NCBI GenBank assembly: GCA_035048495.1
Contig: CM068551.1
Coordinates: forward strand, 18,230,248 to 18,294,247
DNA length: 64,000 bases
Direction of reading: 5' to 3'
Origin: Euptelea pleiosperma
Taxonomy: Eukaryota > Streptophyta > Magnoliopsida > Ranunculales > Eupteleaceae
Shown: positions 10,688-23,398 of the stretch, piece by piece
Position numbering within the stretch: position 1 is the first letter of the stretch
How the letters are laid out: each line of letters starts with the position of its first letter
Translations under genes and position numbers: made by a program
Notes under the pieces: generated by a model
Told to the model about the DNA's origin: nothing
Seen by the model: the letters and a program-made list of their open reading frames with translations, nothing else
Database searches by the model: none

Positions 10688-11779
10688 TAGGAAAATGACC
10701 CGAATAAAACATTTGCAAATAAACGGGTGCTTTCGACACTCAAACCCACTTCCTAATTAATTTCCCCTGCAATGGCAAAAACACCTAATGATCTCATCCT
10801 CAATCTTGCCTAGAGGAACAATTCAAGCATTAAAGTCTCAACTTGGTCATCACTAACATGTGCTGCTATTTACTACTCAATCTGCAAACTATTTAACATC
10901 AAACCATCATCATGATGACATATATTTTCACAATCCCATTGGCATATTTCATATAAAATTATAATCAAATAAGGAAGGGGAAAAAAAAGTACACCAACAT
11001 TACAAATATATGGGGGTCTAAAACCCTAGTCCCAAATCAACTTTGAATCCCGCACGAAATAGGAATCCCGCTCGACCCACGTCTTCAAGTAGGATCCACC
11101 CGCAGACCCACATCAAAAGGTTTAACACCACTAAAATCAAGCTGCCTATGGATGTTTGGTCCATCCCCCAGTTTGTTGATGTTTGCCCCTCTCAATTGCT
11201 AGTTGACACGCTTTTTCGATCCCAGTGACTGCATATGTTTGACCGCTTGGTGGACCATCGAGCCAGCCCAGCCCATTAACACCATTATTCTGTATTCTTG
11301 TTGCGTGCACCAATGAGTTGTATAGGCTGAAAATGATGCAGACCTAGAAAAAGACCCAACACTCGTTCCACCGCCCAAGATCTATGGCTAGGGTGACTTC
11401 AGTCCATGGCCCGTCATCATCATGATGATTGGTGAGTGGTGAATATGTAGAAGTCAGTGTAGTATGTCTTTCCAAAACCATTCCAAGATCAGTAGAGTCC
11501 TCTCGGTGAATGTTTAGAACCCAAAGATTGAGTTGGTGCAAGAAAATGCCTTTCTTCAATCCCTGAGTATAATTATCACCACTTTTGCATTTCTTTTATT
11601 AATCTATGTTTTATTAGGTACTCAATCCAATGGAGAGGAATCACCAATCAGGTCAGTGTTGACACATGGCATTTTTGGAGGGGTGGATATCAAACTACAG
11701 AAAAAGGAAAAAAAAATTGAAAAAATCTCACCATTTCAGGTGATAATTGAATGGTGAAAAAAATCTCTGAATTAAAGGT

Positions 11780-12336
11780 GTGGATCTAAGGAGACTGATT
11801 GACTGATTTTGAATTACCAAAAATGAAGTCGATAGATCCTTGAATGTAACACTGGTAGAAGTAATGTGTCCTGGCCTGCAAACCCAGAATCTTGAAATCT
11901 TGTCTCTAAACATCATAGATTTGTCTCCTCTGTTCTTATAGGAAGCTTTATTATGCCAAGAAATCACCATCTTGAACCGTGGAGATCGAACCTGTAATGA
12001 TTCACAGAAAACACCATTTTCTCGATTATTCCCCCCATCGTCTTAGTGTAATCCGCCACTCTCATATCATCACTCCCACTGAAATCTGATCCAACAGAAA
12101 AGATTTTAGCAAAAATAAAAATAAATTAAGCAAAATTAAACGAATTATAAAAAAAAGTTATCGAGAGAAGAACAAAGGGAGGCATATTATAGGGGCAAGG
12201 AAGGCAATTCTGATGAAGAGAAAGGGCAAAATGACTGCGAGGATTAACAGTGTGTATAAAACATAACGGTAAGAAAATCCTCGCGTCGAGCCCTTTACCT
12301 TCATTACCTCCCACAACTAACCTCCACCGCCTGTGT

Positions 12337-12381
<45 letters not shown>

Positions 12382-12890
12382 TCTAAAGAATATCAAAACC
12401 AAGCACAATTACCTTAGTTCCTAGTAACCTTCAACATTTAGTTTCCTCCAATATTTCAACTGTAAGGCAGAAAAGAGCTCTTGTCCACCATAGGAACTAA
12501 CATCGACAGAGGGCGAGATCTCATGCTGGGCGAGGTAGAGGCGGCTCGCGATTGTGAAGTCGATGGCCGTTAAAGCCAAGAGTCACATGATCGAATCGTG
12601 GAATAGGCCCACTGGTGCAATATTGATCGTGGTAAAAAAAAATTTGAAGTTTACCCCTTCCTGACAAGATATCTTTTTGAAAGGAACGGTGACTTGAGAC
12701 CCGGTTACAGAATTGATAGTTTAGGAACTCATGGGAGGTGCTCTTGTTGCCCTCTAATTTTATAGGGAATTCGTAATTTGAAGATTTCTCTCTTGAAATG
12801 GAAATCACAGATGCATGCATGACATGCATTAGAGCAGTATATACATGTGCGGTGTGTGATTTGTCATTCAAGATTTGCCCGTCAAGAACA
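11780..12890 (-). pseudogene. Pectinesterase pseudogene, copy 1
   Basis: At 11,795-11,869 the minus strand encodes THYFYQCYIQG followed by SIDFIFGNSKS. This is the pectinesterase active-site region: the family signature around the catalytic Asp is G-S-x-D-F-I-F-G. Pectinesterases remove methyl esters from cell-wall pectin. Upstream are ISWHNKAS and GDKSM pieces in other frames, with the intron between them deleted. Sequence to 12,890 is shared with the other copies: an intron with a GA tract (12,339-12,376), a CAG|GTAA donor-like site near 12,410, and a promoter-like block with CATGCATG and TATAAAATTAG. Not translatable as a whole. Confidence 0.72.
12339..12376. repeat. (AG)n microsatellite
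   Basis: A near-pure AG tract at the position in the pectinesterase-derived repeat where the other copies also carry GA tracts of different length. Confidence 0.9.
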
Positions 12891-13029
12891 CGTTAAATGA
12901 GAGAGCAAGAAGTTGGGTAGGGCAGCATTAAAATGTGATATATTATGAGTACATTAAAAATGAGTCCGTCTAGCCCAGTTCTTACACCCGTAGGTAGGCC
13001 CACATTGAGGTCATGTTGGACAATCCAAC

Positions 13030-13260
13030 CAAGGTTTAAAAGGGGCCATTATAATGGTATAACGGACTGGGGGTGTTACCGATTTTTCCGTTATTAAAAA
13101 TGGAAAATACCGTGCCAAAATTCAAATTTTGAATTTCAAATTTGAGATTTTTAAAGCGGCGGGATTTTTAAAAAGACGATCATATGCCCAATGATCGTGT
13201 GCCACATATACCTGGGTTTAGGCTTTGGTTTTAAAAAAAATTTAAACAAAATATGTTGGT
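13030..13260. mobile_element. hAT-type MITE fragment joined to foldback arm
   Basis: It starts CAAGGTTTAAAAGGGGCC after AATCCAAC (13,022-13,029) and carries TATAACGG motifs to about 13,105. From about 13,150 it is replaced by a GCGGCGGGATTTTT foldback arm. The same join occurs at 19,394-19,640, so both lie in one duplicated block. Confidence 0.65.
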
Positions 13261-13344
13261 TTTTAGTGAAGAGTGGTTTAATAGGATGGACCAGAACTTG
13301 GGCCCATTGACAGCATGAATGTTTAGACCATTGAACTTGGGCCC

Positions 13345-13617
13345 ATTTTCAGTGCTGACTGTTGAGGCCTACCTTGCTCAAGTTGCTGATCGCCCTAATT
13401 TCAATCTTGCTATTCTTTGCCTCATTCACTGAGCCCTGTATGGATCTACGGAGCCACTACTGTTAACTTCAAGAACCATCTCCGGTTCCGGTGGGCTCGT
13501 CTCATCTCAACAGACAGCAAGAACATAATTCATCATTTCATCTTAGTTTGTATTTGCATTTTCTTTCATCTTATTTTTCGACTGGAAAATTTTAATACAA
13601 CTCGTCAAAGCTTATAG
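13345..13617 (+). pseudogene. Exportin-2 (CAS/XPO2)-like exon fragment, copy 2
   Basis: Pieces in two frames read CADC/GLPCSSC-like (A-E-A-Y-L-A-Q-V in the shifted frame), FNLAILCLIH and, from 13,450, ATTVNFKNHLRFRWARLI. The last run is the conserved VNFKNHLR.RW segment of exportin-2 N-termini. The intervening part has an internal stop (TGA near 13,431). Sequence downstream to about 13,740 is common to all copies. Confidence 0.65.
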
Positions 13618-14203
13618 TAAAAAAATTTCTCCGTTGGAGATGGCTTCCTTGTAAAATGTTTTTAATGTTAGCGAGGACAAAAACCAAGTCTCAGGAAAAG
13701 CATTAGGATGAAATTTGAGCAAAATATCTACATATCACTTGGGTTGGCTCCTCTTCTTCACAATATATGAAGAAAAAAGTTAGAAAATTTAAAGGCTCAG
13801 GCTCTGAGGACCCCCTTTTTGTGACCCCTCTCAGGAGTTGTGTGATCAGCCGTGGATTTCAAGAATCCAACGGTAGTTGAGTGCTGGCAAAAAGTGAAAA
13901 AAGTTAATACCAGCTCAGCGTTCAGAATCCACGGTCAAGCACACGACCCTGAGATGGGTCACCAAAAGGGGGTCCCCTGAGCCAGGGCCCTCTCAATACA
14001 AGTTCAGGTCTAAGGCGAAAATTCTATATAAGGCATAGGATCGGGGGACAACCATTTTGGCGTACCGACATAGAAGATGAATCAATGGCTAATTTTTGGT
14101 GAGGATGAGACAATGTCTTGCCTGAAAAGCCATGTGATTGGTCAACCTAAGAGATCAGTTCAATAACCCAATTTTACATCAATAATTTTTTACTTTATTA
14201 CAG

Positions 14204-14318
14204 ATTTGTTGGAATGAATGTTATAAGTCAGATGGTTAAAAATCATCCAATCATGTCGATTGTTGACCTTGATGTTCTCCCTTCTGTCAGCCATTTCTTC
14301 TCCAATGTGATCTTGTGG
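14204..14318 (+). pseudogene. Unidentified exon-like segment, copy A
   Basis: A 115-bp stretch lies between an ...TTATTACAG acceptor and a TTGTGG|GTAAG donor. In one frame it is open for 38 codons: FVGMNVISQMVKNHPIMSIV, then DLDVLPSVSHFF and SNVILW. The copy at 31,264-31,378 has the same length, frame and splice-like borders with few substitutions. I do not recognise the protein. It could be an exon captured by a transposable element, or chance; the preserved frame favours the former. Confidence 0.4.
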
Positions 14319-14387
14319 GTAAGAACAAAAGATCAATCTGATTGGGATGATAATCTATTAAATCTTTTGCTTGACCAAACAAATATA

Positions 14388-14848
14388 GGGGGCGTTTGGC
14401 AACACAAAAAAGTAACTTATTGACTTTAATATAAATCAAAAAGTTAAAAGTTAGTTTGTGTTACATATTTGAACTTTTGAAACGTTAAAAACTAAAAACT
14501 GAAGCTAAATTTTTAGCTTTTAACTTCTAAGAGAAATTACTTATCAAAAATTAGTATGCCTAGCTCCCGACAATTTTAATTAGAAAGATACAGATCCTCA
14601 ATGGGTGGATGCCGCAAAACCTTTAGTAGCAGTTTGAGCATATTCACCAGTATAGATAGTATCCCGCCCAGATAGCTGGCCAAACGAATGAGACTTGTTC
14701 ACCGACAGAAATAGAGAGTGCTAACCTGAAGCACCTTCTCCCTACTATCTCAATTGAATTACCGAATCTTACTTTTCCGGAGGTAAAAAATCAACTAGTA
14801 ACTTTTACTACAAGTAGAAGTGCTTTTACTTCTCGTATCCAAACGCCC
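14388..14848. mobile_element. MITE with GGGCGTTTGG ends
   Basis: It starts GGGGGCGTTTGG and ends CCAAACGCCC, with AAAAAGTTAAAAGTTA-type interior on the left and TAACTTTTACTACAAGTAG on the right. A clear target duplication was not seen. The copy at about 31,455-31,640 is truncated. Confidence 0.6.
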
Positions 14849-15560
14849 AAATCGTGATCCAAAATTGTCATAAATAGAATTGATGCTATCATCCAATCAG
14901 TTTAATTTTGACCTAAAAATCTTGCATTTGAGAATGGGATCACTAGAATAATGTGTCTTGATCCCCTTATGCATTGTGGATGGTGATACTATGCTTATAA
15001 AACATCACTTAAGGCTATATTTCTCGAAATATCGTTGATAAAAAAAAAAGACTAGATTTTTTGAAGCATGATATGAACTTTGATGTTTGCGTTATCTTAT
15101 TTACAGGATTTTCTAGCCATGGACCATAATTTGTTGGGTATCTGGCTATCGGGTCGGGTTGTAAATGACAGTTTTTATACCAATTGTTATTCAAACTCAA
15201 ACCCTACACCCAATTAATTATTTACTGGGTCCCAAATCTCAAGCCTAAACTGAATAATTGGGTCTAGATATATGTTGGGTAATCGAATAATGTTGTAGAA
15301 GGCATACAAGTTCTAAATCGACGTGATGCGCATTTCAATCATGATGATATAATGCTGCTATTGGATTGATTATCTTGGCTATTCTCTTCCCTTGACTTAT
15401 AGGTAAATTTTATCATAACTAGTGGACTGCATGAGCATTGCACATGAGTGATTGTGGAGGCCTTTTTCGGAAGAGGTGGTAAGATGAAAAGTTTCAACCC
15501 AAAGGGTAGTTTCGAAGATGAGTTTAGAGGGGTGAATCTGTAAATTGTGGCATCTCATGA

Positions 15561-16110
15561 AAATGGCTCCAGTCCAACGCTTGGAAATTACTAATCAAGT
15601 TGATTTTTGGTTTGTAGGTCCACCTAGAGATTGGCCAAACATCTATATGCTCAGTGTCCTCTAAAAATGTGCTATGTGGCTCATTTTGTAGGTGGTCAGT
15701 GACGGTCACCAGTCAGCCAAGTTTTAGAGAGAGATCTCTCTTTTCGGGGTGTGCCCCAACTAGGAGTCCACCGGGATAGGAAATGGGGTGTGCAAATATG
15801 CGCTCCCTTAGATAATAGCGTCCACCCAAGGTTTGCTAGTAAGACCATATTCGTGTGATGGAAAAATCTGAATCACAAACCTCGTCGTAATTTGATTGCC
15901 ACAAAGATTGCAAAAACACAAGATGAATGGGTTTATGATTATTTGAACCCTCCCACCAAAATCTGCATTGAATTTGGTCCATCATCCTTAAAAGGAGTTT
16001 TGAAATTCTAGGATGAATGATAAGGGGTGTGTTTGGATCACCATTTTTAGACTTGAAAAAGTCTTTTTTTTATAACATATTGTAGCGCACAAGGCAAAAA
16101 TGGTTTTTTT
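15561..16110. other. Half foldback arm and unclassified sequence; no gene
   Basis: 15,565-15,680 is a single AATCAAGTTGATTTTTGG foldback arm without its partner. The rest (15,730-16,110) shows no recognisable feature. Confidence 0.5.
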
Positions 16111-16111
16111 T

Positions 16112-16629
16112 TATAACAAGTGACTGGTTTTCTTATACCCCCATCTTTTCTTATATGACTTCAATAATGAGTGGCTGAGATCCACTATGCTTCATATCGA
16201 TGGCAGAGATTAACTCCCACTCGATTTTGACACACTTTGTCGGAAAGTGCCGCGGACACGGGCCACCCACTCATATAACAAGACAACTTAGTTGTATTCT
16301 CTTATCTTATCCATCCATCTAATATGGACGGTTAGATAAAGAGTGGTTGAGATCAAATCCATTGATCTAATGTGGACGGTTAGATTTCAGCCACTCAATC
16401 TGCTTCATTTGACCTCAATTTATTCAAAATTTGAATTTCAACACTGTTATTTTTTGTTATTTATGTTATTTTCCATTTCTCCCTCTGTGTGTTACAATCC
16501 GTTATAACAGCCGTTATAATGGAAAAAAACGGTAACGCCCCAGTCCGTTATACCGTTTGAGTGCAGAAGGCACCCAATTTTTGCAAATGCTTTTGTCGGA
16601 CAGTGCCGTGGGCACGGGCCATTTACTAG
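16112..16629 (+). mobile_element. Helitron-like element with CTAG end
   Basis: Ends GTGCCGTGGGCAC-GGGCCATTTACTAG followed by T, a hairpin plus CTAG terminus. A second, inner terminus-like block (GTGCCGCGGACACGGGCCACCC) lies at 16,248-16,272. Between them is a piece of the ATAACGG MITE family in reverse (GTTACAATCCGTTATAACAG ... CCAGTCCGTTATACC). Homologous to 24,825-25,346. The left end is not clear. Confidence 0.55.
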
Positions 16630-16856
16630 TCATCAACAAAAATCAGTTCATTTCAACATTGGTGACCATATCAAAAATTTATCCAAAATAAGGGTTTAAT
16701 TGGATGGTTGGATTTTTCAAATTAAAGTCAAGTTTTCTTGAGGATATAGGAATATCAAATTTGTGCGGTTGGATTGGGCTCTACCACTGGGTGTAAGAAT
16801 TGGATGTAAGAAATGGGTGTAGCTCTAGAGGGACTCGTTGGGTATTACTGAAAAAA

Positions 16857-17050
16857 GTGTCCAACACCAACAAAGTCATGACGTGTACCTAAGCAAACCG
16901 GTTTTCCCCTTGTTTTTGCATGTTATTTTCAAAAAAATTATAGAATCTCTAGGTAGCCCGGAACAGTCGCTCACAGTTGGACAATTTAATTCTCCAACGG
17001 CCGGTGACACTATAGCAACCCTTTTATAAAGGATAATTGTAGTGTCCAAC
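16857..17050. repeat. Unclassified dispersed repeat, single unit
   Basis: Same family as 9,598-9,965: CCAACACCAACAAAGTC, AAACCGGTTTTCCCC, GGTAGCCCGGAAC, and a closing TAATTGTAGTGTCC. Confidence 0.6.
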
Positions 17051-17989
17051 ACCAACAAAAACACCTAATGATCTCATCATCAAGCTTGCATAGAGGAACA
17101 ATTCAAGCATGTCATCATCATGATGACATATATTTTCACAATCCCATTGGCATATTTCATATAAAATTATAATCAAGGAAGGGGAAAAAAGAAGTACACC
17201 AACATTACAAATATATGGGGGTCTAAAACCCTAGTCCCAAATCAACTTCGAATCCCGCACGAAATAGGAATCCCGCTCGACCCACATCTTCAAGCGTGGT
17301 CCACCCGCAGACCCACATCAAAAGGTTTAACACCACTAAAATCAAGCTGCCTATGGATGTTTGGTCCATCGCTCAGTGTGTCGATGTTTGCCCCTCTCAA
17401 TTGCTAGTTGACATGCTTTTTCGGGCCCATTGACTGCATATATGTTTGTTCGACTGCTTGGTGGACTATCGAGCCAGCCCATTAGCACCCCTTTTTCTGT
17501 ATTCTTGTTGCGTCCACCCATGAGTTGTGTAGGCTGAACAACATTAATGGGCTGAAGATGATACAGACCCGGAAAAAGACCCAACACTACTCGTTCCACC
17601 GCTCAAGATCTATGGCTAGGATGACTTCAGTCCATGGTCCGACGTCATCATCATGATGATTGGTGAAAGGTGAAGATGGAGAAGTCTGTAGTATGTCCAA
17701 ATGATCCAAAACCATTTCAAGAGTAGAGTCCTCTCGGTGAATGTTTAAAACCCAAAGATTGAGTTGGTGCAAGAAAAGGCCCTCTCTTCAATCCCTGAGT
17801 ATAATTATCAGTATTTTTGCATTTCTTTTATTAATCGATGTTTTTTTAGGTACTCAATCCAATGGATAGGAATCACCAATCAGGTCAGTGTTGACACATG
17901 GCATTTTTGGAGGGGTGGATATTAAACTAAGAAAAAGAAAAAAAAAATTGGAAAAAATCTCACCATTTCAGGTGATAATTGAATGGTGA

Positions 17990-19245
17990 AAAAATCTCTG
18001 AAGTAAAGGTGTGGATCTAAGGAGACCTGATTGATTGATTTTGCGTTACCAAAAATTATGTAAATATACCCTCGGATGTAACACTGGTAGAAGTAATGTG
18101 TCCCACTTAGGTCCATTGGAGTTTCCTGGCCGGCAAACCCAGAATCCTGTCTCTGTAGAACATGGATTTGTCTCCGGCTGTTCTTATGGGAAGCTTTATT
18201 ATGTCAAGAAATCAGCATCTTGGACCATGGAGATCGAACCTGTAATGATTCACAGAAAACACCATTTTCTCATCAAATTTAACCCCAAAAGTAAGGGTTC
18301 CACCAACAAAATATTCTTAAAACAAAAAAGAAAAAAATAATTCAGAAAAAATATGCAACGTTTAATCCCACCGGATCTATCCCGAGTTACCAGGATAACT
18401 CGATGATCCCCCCCATCGTCCTAGTGTAATCCGCCGCTCTAATATCATCACTCCCACTGAAATCTGATCCAACAGAAAAGATTTTAACAAAAATAAAAAT
18501 AAATTAAACAAATTAAAAAAAAAAAGTTATCGAGAGAAGAACAAAGAACAAAGGGAGGCAGATTATAGGGGCAAGGAAGGCAATTCCGATGAAGAGAAAG
18601 GGCAAAATGATTGCGAGGATTAACAGTGTGTATATAACATAACGGTAAGAAAATCCTCGCGTCGAGCCCTTTACCTTCATTACCTCCCACAACTAACCTC
18701 CACCGCCTGCGTGTGTGCGTGAGAGAGAGAGGTCTAAAGAATATCAAAAGATTCAAAACCAAGCACAATTACCTTCGTTGCTAGTAGCTTTCAACATTTA
18801 GTTTCCCCCAATATTTCAACTGTAAGGCAGAAAAGAGCTCTTGTCCAAAATAGGAACTAAGGTCGACAGAGGGTGACATCTCATGCCGGGCGAGGTAGAG
18901 GCGGCTCGCGAGTGTGAAGTCGATGGCCGTTAAAGCCAAGAGTCACGGGATCGAATCGCGGAATAGGCCCACTGGTGCAATGTTGATCGTAGTAAAAAAA
19001 AAAGAAAACTAAAGTTTACCCTTTCTTGACAAGATATTTTTTTGAAAGGAATGGCGACTTGAGACCCGGTTACAGGTTCGATAGTTAAAGAACTCATGGG
19101 AGGTGCCTTGTTGCCCTCTAATTTATAGGGAATTTGTAATTTGAGGATTTCTCTCTTGAAAAGGAAATCATAGATGCATGCATGACATGCATTAGAGCAG
19201 TATATACATGTGGGGTGTGTGATTTGTCATTCAAGATTTGCCCGT
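17990..19245 (-). pseudogene. Pectinesterase pseudogene, copy 2
   Basis: The minus strand reads GFAGQETPMDLSG, then THYFYQCYIRG, then (with the catalytic region damaged to GYIYIIFGNAKS) the active-site loop; the signature Asp codon is changed. Upstream at about 18,160-18,260 are RTAGDKSMFYR and ISWHNKAS-like pieces. The 5' part to 19,245 matches the other copies and includes a TATAAA box (19,122-19,127) and an ATGCATGCATG cluster (19,174-19,184). The whole block 17,060-19,640 repeats 10,770-13,260 in the same orientation. Confidence 0.7.
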
Positions 19246-19393
19246 CAAGAACACGTTAAAGGAGAGAGCAATAAGTTAGGTAGGGCAGCATTAAAATGTG
19301 ATATATTATGAGTACATTAAAAATGAGTCCGTCTAGCACAGTTCTTACACCCGTTGGTAGGGCCCACATTGAGATCATGTTGGACAATCCAAC

Positions 19394-19640
19394 CAAGGTT
19401 TAAAAGGGGCCGTTATAATGGTATAACGGACCAGGGGTGTTACCTTTTTTTCCGTTATTAAACATTTGGAACGCATGGAAATAAAATGGAAAATAACGTG
19501 CCAAAATTCAAATTCAAATTTGAGATTTTTGAAGCGGCGGGATTTTTAAAACGGCGATCATACGCCCAATGATCGCAAGCCACAATACCTGGGTTTAAGC
19601 TTTGGTTTTAATAAAAAATTAAACCAAATATGTTGGTTTT
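19394..19640. mobile_element. hAT-type MITE fragment joined to foldback arm
   Basis: Same arrangement as 13,030-13,260: CAAGGTTTAAAAGGGGCC, TATAACGG motifs, then GAAGCGGCGGGATTTTT and ACGCCCAATGATCGC. Confidence 0.65.
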
Positions 19641-20540
19641 TAGTGAAGAGTGGTTTAATAGGATGGACCAGAATTTGGGCCCATTGACAGCATGGATGTT
19701 TAGCCCATCTCTTGGTAGATATACACACCAAAAATTCAGCCTGATTGGTTATCGCTAGCTATACCATTTGTCACACCCCGGTTGTGGGACCCGCATAGAG
19801 ATGACATTGGACAATCCAACCATACATTGAGTTATCCTTGCCATGATGATCATCACCACAAAAAATCAGTCCATTTTGACAATGCTAACCATATAAAATC
19901 AACCTAAAAATAATTGTTTAATTGGATGGTCTGTATCTTTCGAATTCAAATCAAATTTTCATGAGGTTAAGAATATTGACTGTTTGTTATTTAAAGATGA
20001 TTTCCACAGGAGAAAGTTTTTTTATCCTGGTATTTTTTTTATCTAGGCGTCAGGACTGCACCTAAAAGTGCCACATGGTACACTCATAGAGATTAACGCA
20101 GACCAAAAATCAGCCTGATTGGTAATTTTAACCATTGGATTTGAATCTTTTTCATGGGTTGATTTTCAACCATGGGATTCGAAAATTATTTTGGGGTATT
20201 GAGATCCAACGCTTGGAAGACATCAATCGAGCTGATTTTTGGTATGCGGATCCACCTAGCGATGCTTCAAACATTCGAACGGTCATTGATCTCTAAGAGT
20301 GTGCCACATGTCACTTTTAAGTGCGGTGCCCGTTTCCACAGTGCAGCTGGATTGACCAACATGGGGACCCACTATCGGGTGTAAGAATTGGATGTAAAAA
20401 ATTGGATGGACTCCCACAAAAGTCTCATTTCATTCATGATCTTAAGAAAAAAAATGGACCACCAAATTGAAGGGTGGGTCCCACCCCAATGTTCTTCTTA
20501 GCGAGGTATAAGAGAATTTAAGATATGACAATCCTGCTGT
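19641..20540. repeat. Foldback MITE arms, no gene
   Basis: Contains TGGACAATCCAACCATACA and AAAAATCAGTCCATTTTGAC (one family, 19,790-19,970) and a foldback of the AAAATCAGCCTGATT family (about 20,085-20,330), followed by GGGTGTAAGAATTGGATG. All are shared with 25,973-26,640 and 41,110-41,860. Confidence 0.6.
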
Positions 20541-20552
20541 TGGAGGAAATAT

Positions 20553-21609
20553 TAGGGCATGTTTGAGTGCACACACACAAAATTTTCTTGGGAAAATACA
20601 CCTGATAAGGCTGTTTGATCGCACCCAAAAAAATATGCAAATTTCAATTATGTGAGAAAATAAGGATGGATTTTCACTGAAACGAATTGTCACCGATATG
20701 GAACGGAAATGAATTCCATTCTTGGATGGGAAAATCTTATTTTTTTTTCGGAAAAATTTTCCAAATTTAAGATGGCTATCAAACAAGGGAGAATTGTATC
20801 AGATATGCCCTTATTCTCAAAATGCCCCTGCTTTAGTTTATTCATCATGCAATATTTGGGGCTTTTTTGTCCGGACATTTTTGTCATTTTCTACTTATTT
20901 GTATTAACTTCATCATGGGCAGCTTCAACTTTTCTAACTTACCAAAATAAAGTTTTGAAATTGCGTGTCAACCTTAACATGTGTGTCAACACTTAACTTG
21001 GGGCTTAACTTTTCATAATGCCCCTATTTCAATTCATTCATATCATAGTTTTAAAGTTGCGAAGGTGTGAGGAGAGACATTAGGACCTCAAGAAATATGA
21101 GGCGGAACAACCAACATGGCAGCTCAGATGGTTGGAATGTATCCACCTCTTTCGTGAGGTCATGGGGTCAAACCCACATAGGCAGGTTTCCTCCTTTATG
21201 CGGTTGTGCCAGGAGTAGAAATCCCCTTCACCGGTGTTGACCAGGTCCAGGCTTTGCATGGCTTCTTCTGTAGGTGCAACAAAACATGAACGTTAAGAAG
21301 GTAAGGTCATGTTTGATTGCCAAGTGGGAAAATTGCATTTCCTTGGGAAAACACAACTGTCTATTGTTAGATAGCCATTTTAAATCTGTATAATTTTCCC
21401 TAATATGCCATTTAAATCATGATACTTTTTCTTTCTAAGCCCTGAATTCATTTTCCATCCAGATAAGTGAGAATTCATTTCCACCTGAAAACACATTTAT
21501 TTTCTCACATTATTGAAATATGTGTTCTTAGTTGGAATCTATCAGCCATTTATAGCATTTCCAACATGTATTTTCTCGGAAATTTTTTTGTGCAATCAAA
21601 CACGCCCTA
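20553..21609. mobile_element. MITE-like element, TAGGGC ends, with SINE inside
   Basis: It starts TAGGGCATGTTTGAGTGCAC and ends GTGCAATCAAACACGCCCTA, an imperfect terminal inverted repeat. The interior has TTTTCTTGGGAAAATACACC. A shorter relative is at 26,770-27,260 and a fragment at 41,970-42,065. No convincing target duplication was found. The SINE at about 21,111-21,300 sits inside. Confidence 0.55.
21111..21300 (+). mobile_element. tRNA-derived SINE
   Basis: A box A-like TGGCAGCTCAGATGGTTGG is followed about 45 bases later by a box B-like GGGTCAAACCC, the spacing of an internal Pol III promoter. GC content is higher than around it and a short CAACAAAACA tail follows. It is absent from the related element at 26,770-27,260. 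Confidence 0.6.
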
Positions 21610-22439
21610 AGGGTATGTTTGGTAACCTAGAATTGAGCCGGATTTAGATTTGTGATTCTTGGTGTTTGGGAGGACTGAATTCCAAGAATTATATTTCCAA
21701 TTCCATGATTTTCCCAGAATTAGAAGTTTTCGGGGGGATAAGAAACTTCTAATTCATGGTAAAGCTTGGGGTTAGGCGGCCCCGACTAACTATATAAAAA
21801 AAAAAAAAAATAGAAACCTAATATAAAAAATAAAAAAATAATAATAAGAAGATAATAAAAAAATAATCACAGTTATTATTATTATTAATTTTTTTCCGAA
21901 GAAAAAATGTTGAGCTAATACAATTTACCCATTTGCATCAGTTTTTGGGCTGCACTAGCTTGCATCTATTTTGTTAAGGAGTTTGCAAGGTCTTGGAACC
22001 CACTTGCACGACAGTTCATTGCACGCCTCCAACCAATTACTTGCAATCCCAAAATTGTAGCAAGTGAGTGCATTGCATTCAATTTGCTGTGAACCAAGCA
22101 GGGCCCTAATGATCTCATCCTCAATCTTGCATAGAGGAACAATTCAAGCATTAAGTCTGAGCTTGGTAATCACTGACATGTTCTGCTATTTACTACTCAA
22201 TCTGCAAACTATTTAACATCAAACCATCATCATGATGACATATATTTTCACAATCCCATTGGCATATTTCATATAAAATTATAATCAAGTAAGGCAGGGT
22301 AAAAAAAAAAAGTACACCAACATTACAAATATATGGGGATCTAAACCCCTAGTCCCAAATCAACTTCGAATCCCGCTCGACCCACATCTTCAAGCGGGTC
22401 CACCCGCAGACCCACCTCAAAAGGTTTAACATCATTGAG

Positions 22440-23319
22440 TGATTTTGCATGCATTACCAAAAATGAAGTCAATGGATTCGTCTTGAACGTAACATTGGTA
22501 GAAGTAATGTGTCCCAATTAGGTCCATTAGAGTGTCCTACAAACCACCCAGAATCATGTATCTACAGAACATGGGTTCGTCTCCGGCTGTTCTCAATGCA
22601 ACGGCTTGCATCCCTACCACTCCTGGCAATGCAACTACCGTGTTCTGCAACCACCCCATTAACATATATAACAATTACAATCCAAAAAAACCTATAAATT
22701 ATATTCCGAAGTTCTAATTGCAGTTCTGAGTTATTTGTTACCTCAAAAGTACTCCCTGTTGTACAGAAGTAATCAGATTCCATGTCGACCGTAGTTATAT
22801 ACACAATCCCAATTTTATGGGAAGCTTTATTATGCCAAGAAATCATCATCTTAGAACATGGAGATCGAACCTGTAATGATTCACAGAAAACACCATTTTC
22901 TCATCAAATTTAATCCCAAAAGTAAGTGTTCCACCAACAAAATATTCTTAAAAGAAAAAAGAAAAAAACAATTCAGAAAAAATATGCAACGCTTAATCCT
23001 ACGGTATCTATCCTTGGCTACTACAATAACTCAATGATTCCCCCCATCGTGATCGTAGTGTAATCCGCTACTCTCATATCATCACTCCCACTGAAATCTG
23101 ATCCAACAGAAAAGATTTTAGCAAAAATACAAATAAAAGTAAATTAAGCAAAATTGAACGAAAAAAAAAAGTTATCAAGAGAAGAAAAAGGGAGGAAGAT
23201 TATGGGGGCCGGCAAAATGACTGCGAGGATTAACAGTGTGTATAAAACATAACGGTAAGAAAATCCTCGCGTCAAGCTCTTTACCTTCATTACCTCCCAC
23301 ATCTAACCTCCACCGCCTC

Positions 23320-23398
<79 letters not shown>

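Larger units (their letters stand above)
13741..15560. repeat. Segmental duplication, copy A
   Basis: From GGGTTGGCTCCTCTTC to AAATTGTGGCATCTCA this block is closely repeated at 30,803-32,404. It includes a GGCTCAGG foldback (13,796-13,988), the start of a CAGGGCC hAT-type element (13,989), an exon-like segment (14,204-14,318) and a GGGCGTTTGG MITE that is fuller here (14,388-14,848) than in copy B. Copy B has a LINE tail insertion absent here. Confidence 0.8.

Noticed and set aside
20709..20996. Open frames of 61-95 codons on both strands, also at 27,022-27,258
   Set aside because: They lie inside the TAGGGC-ended repeat and occur in several overlapping frames; peptides are F/L/Y-rich with no family motifs.
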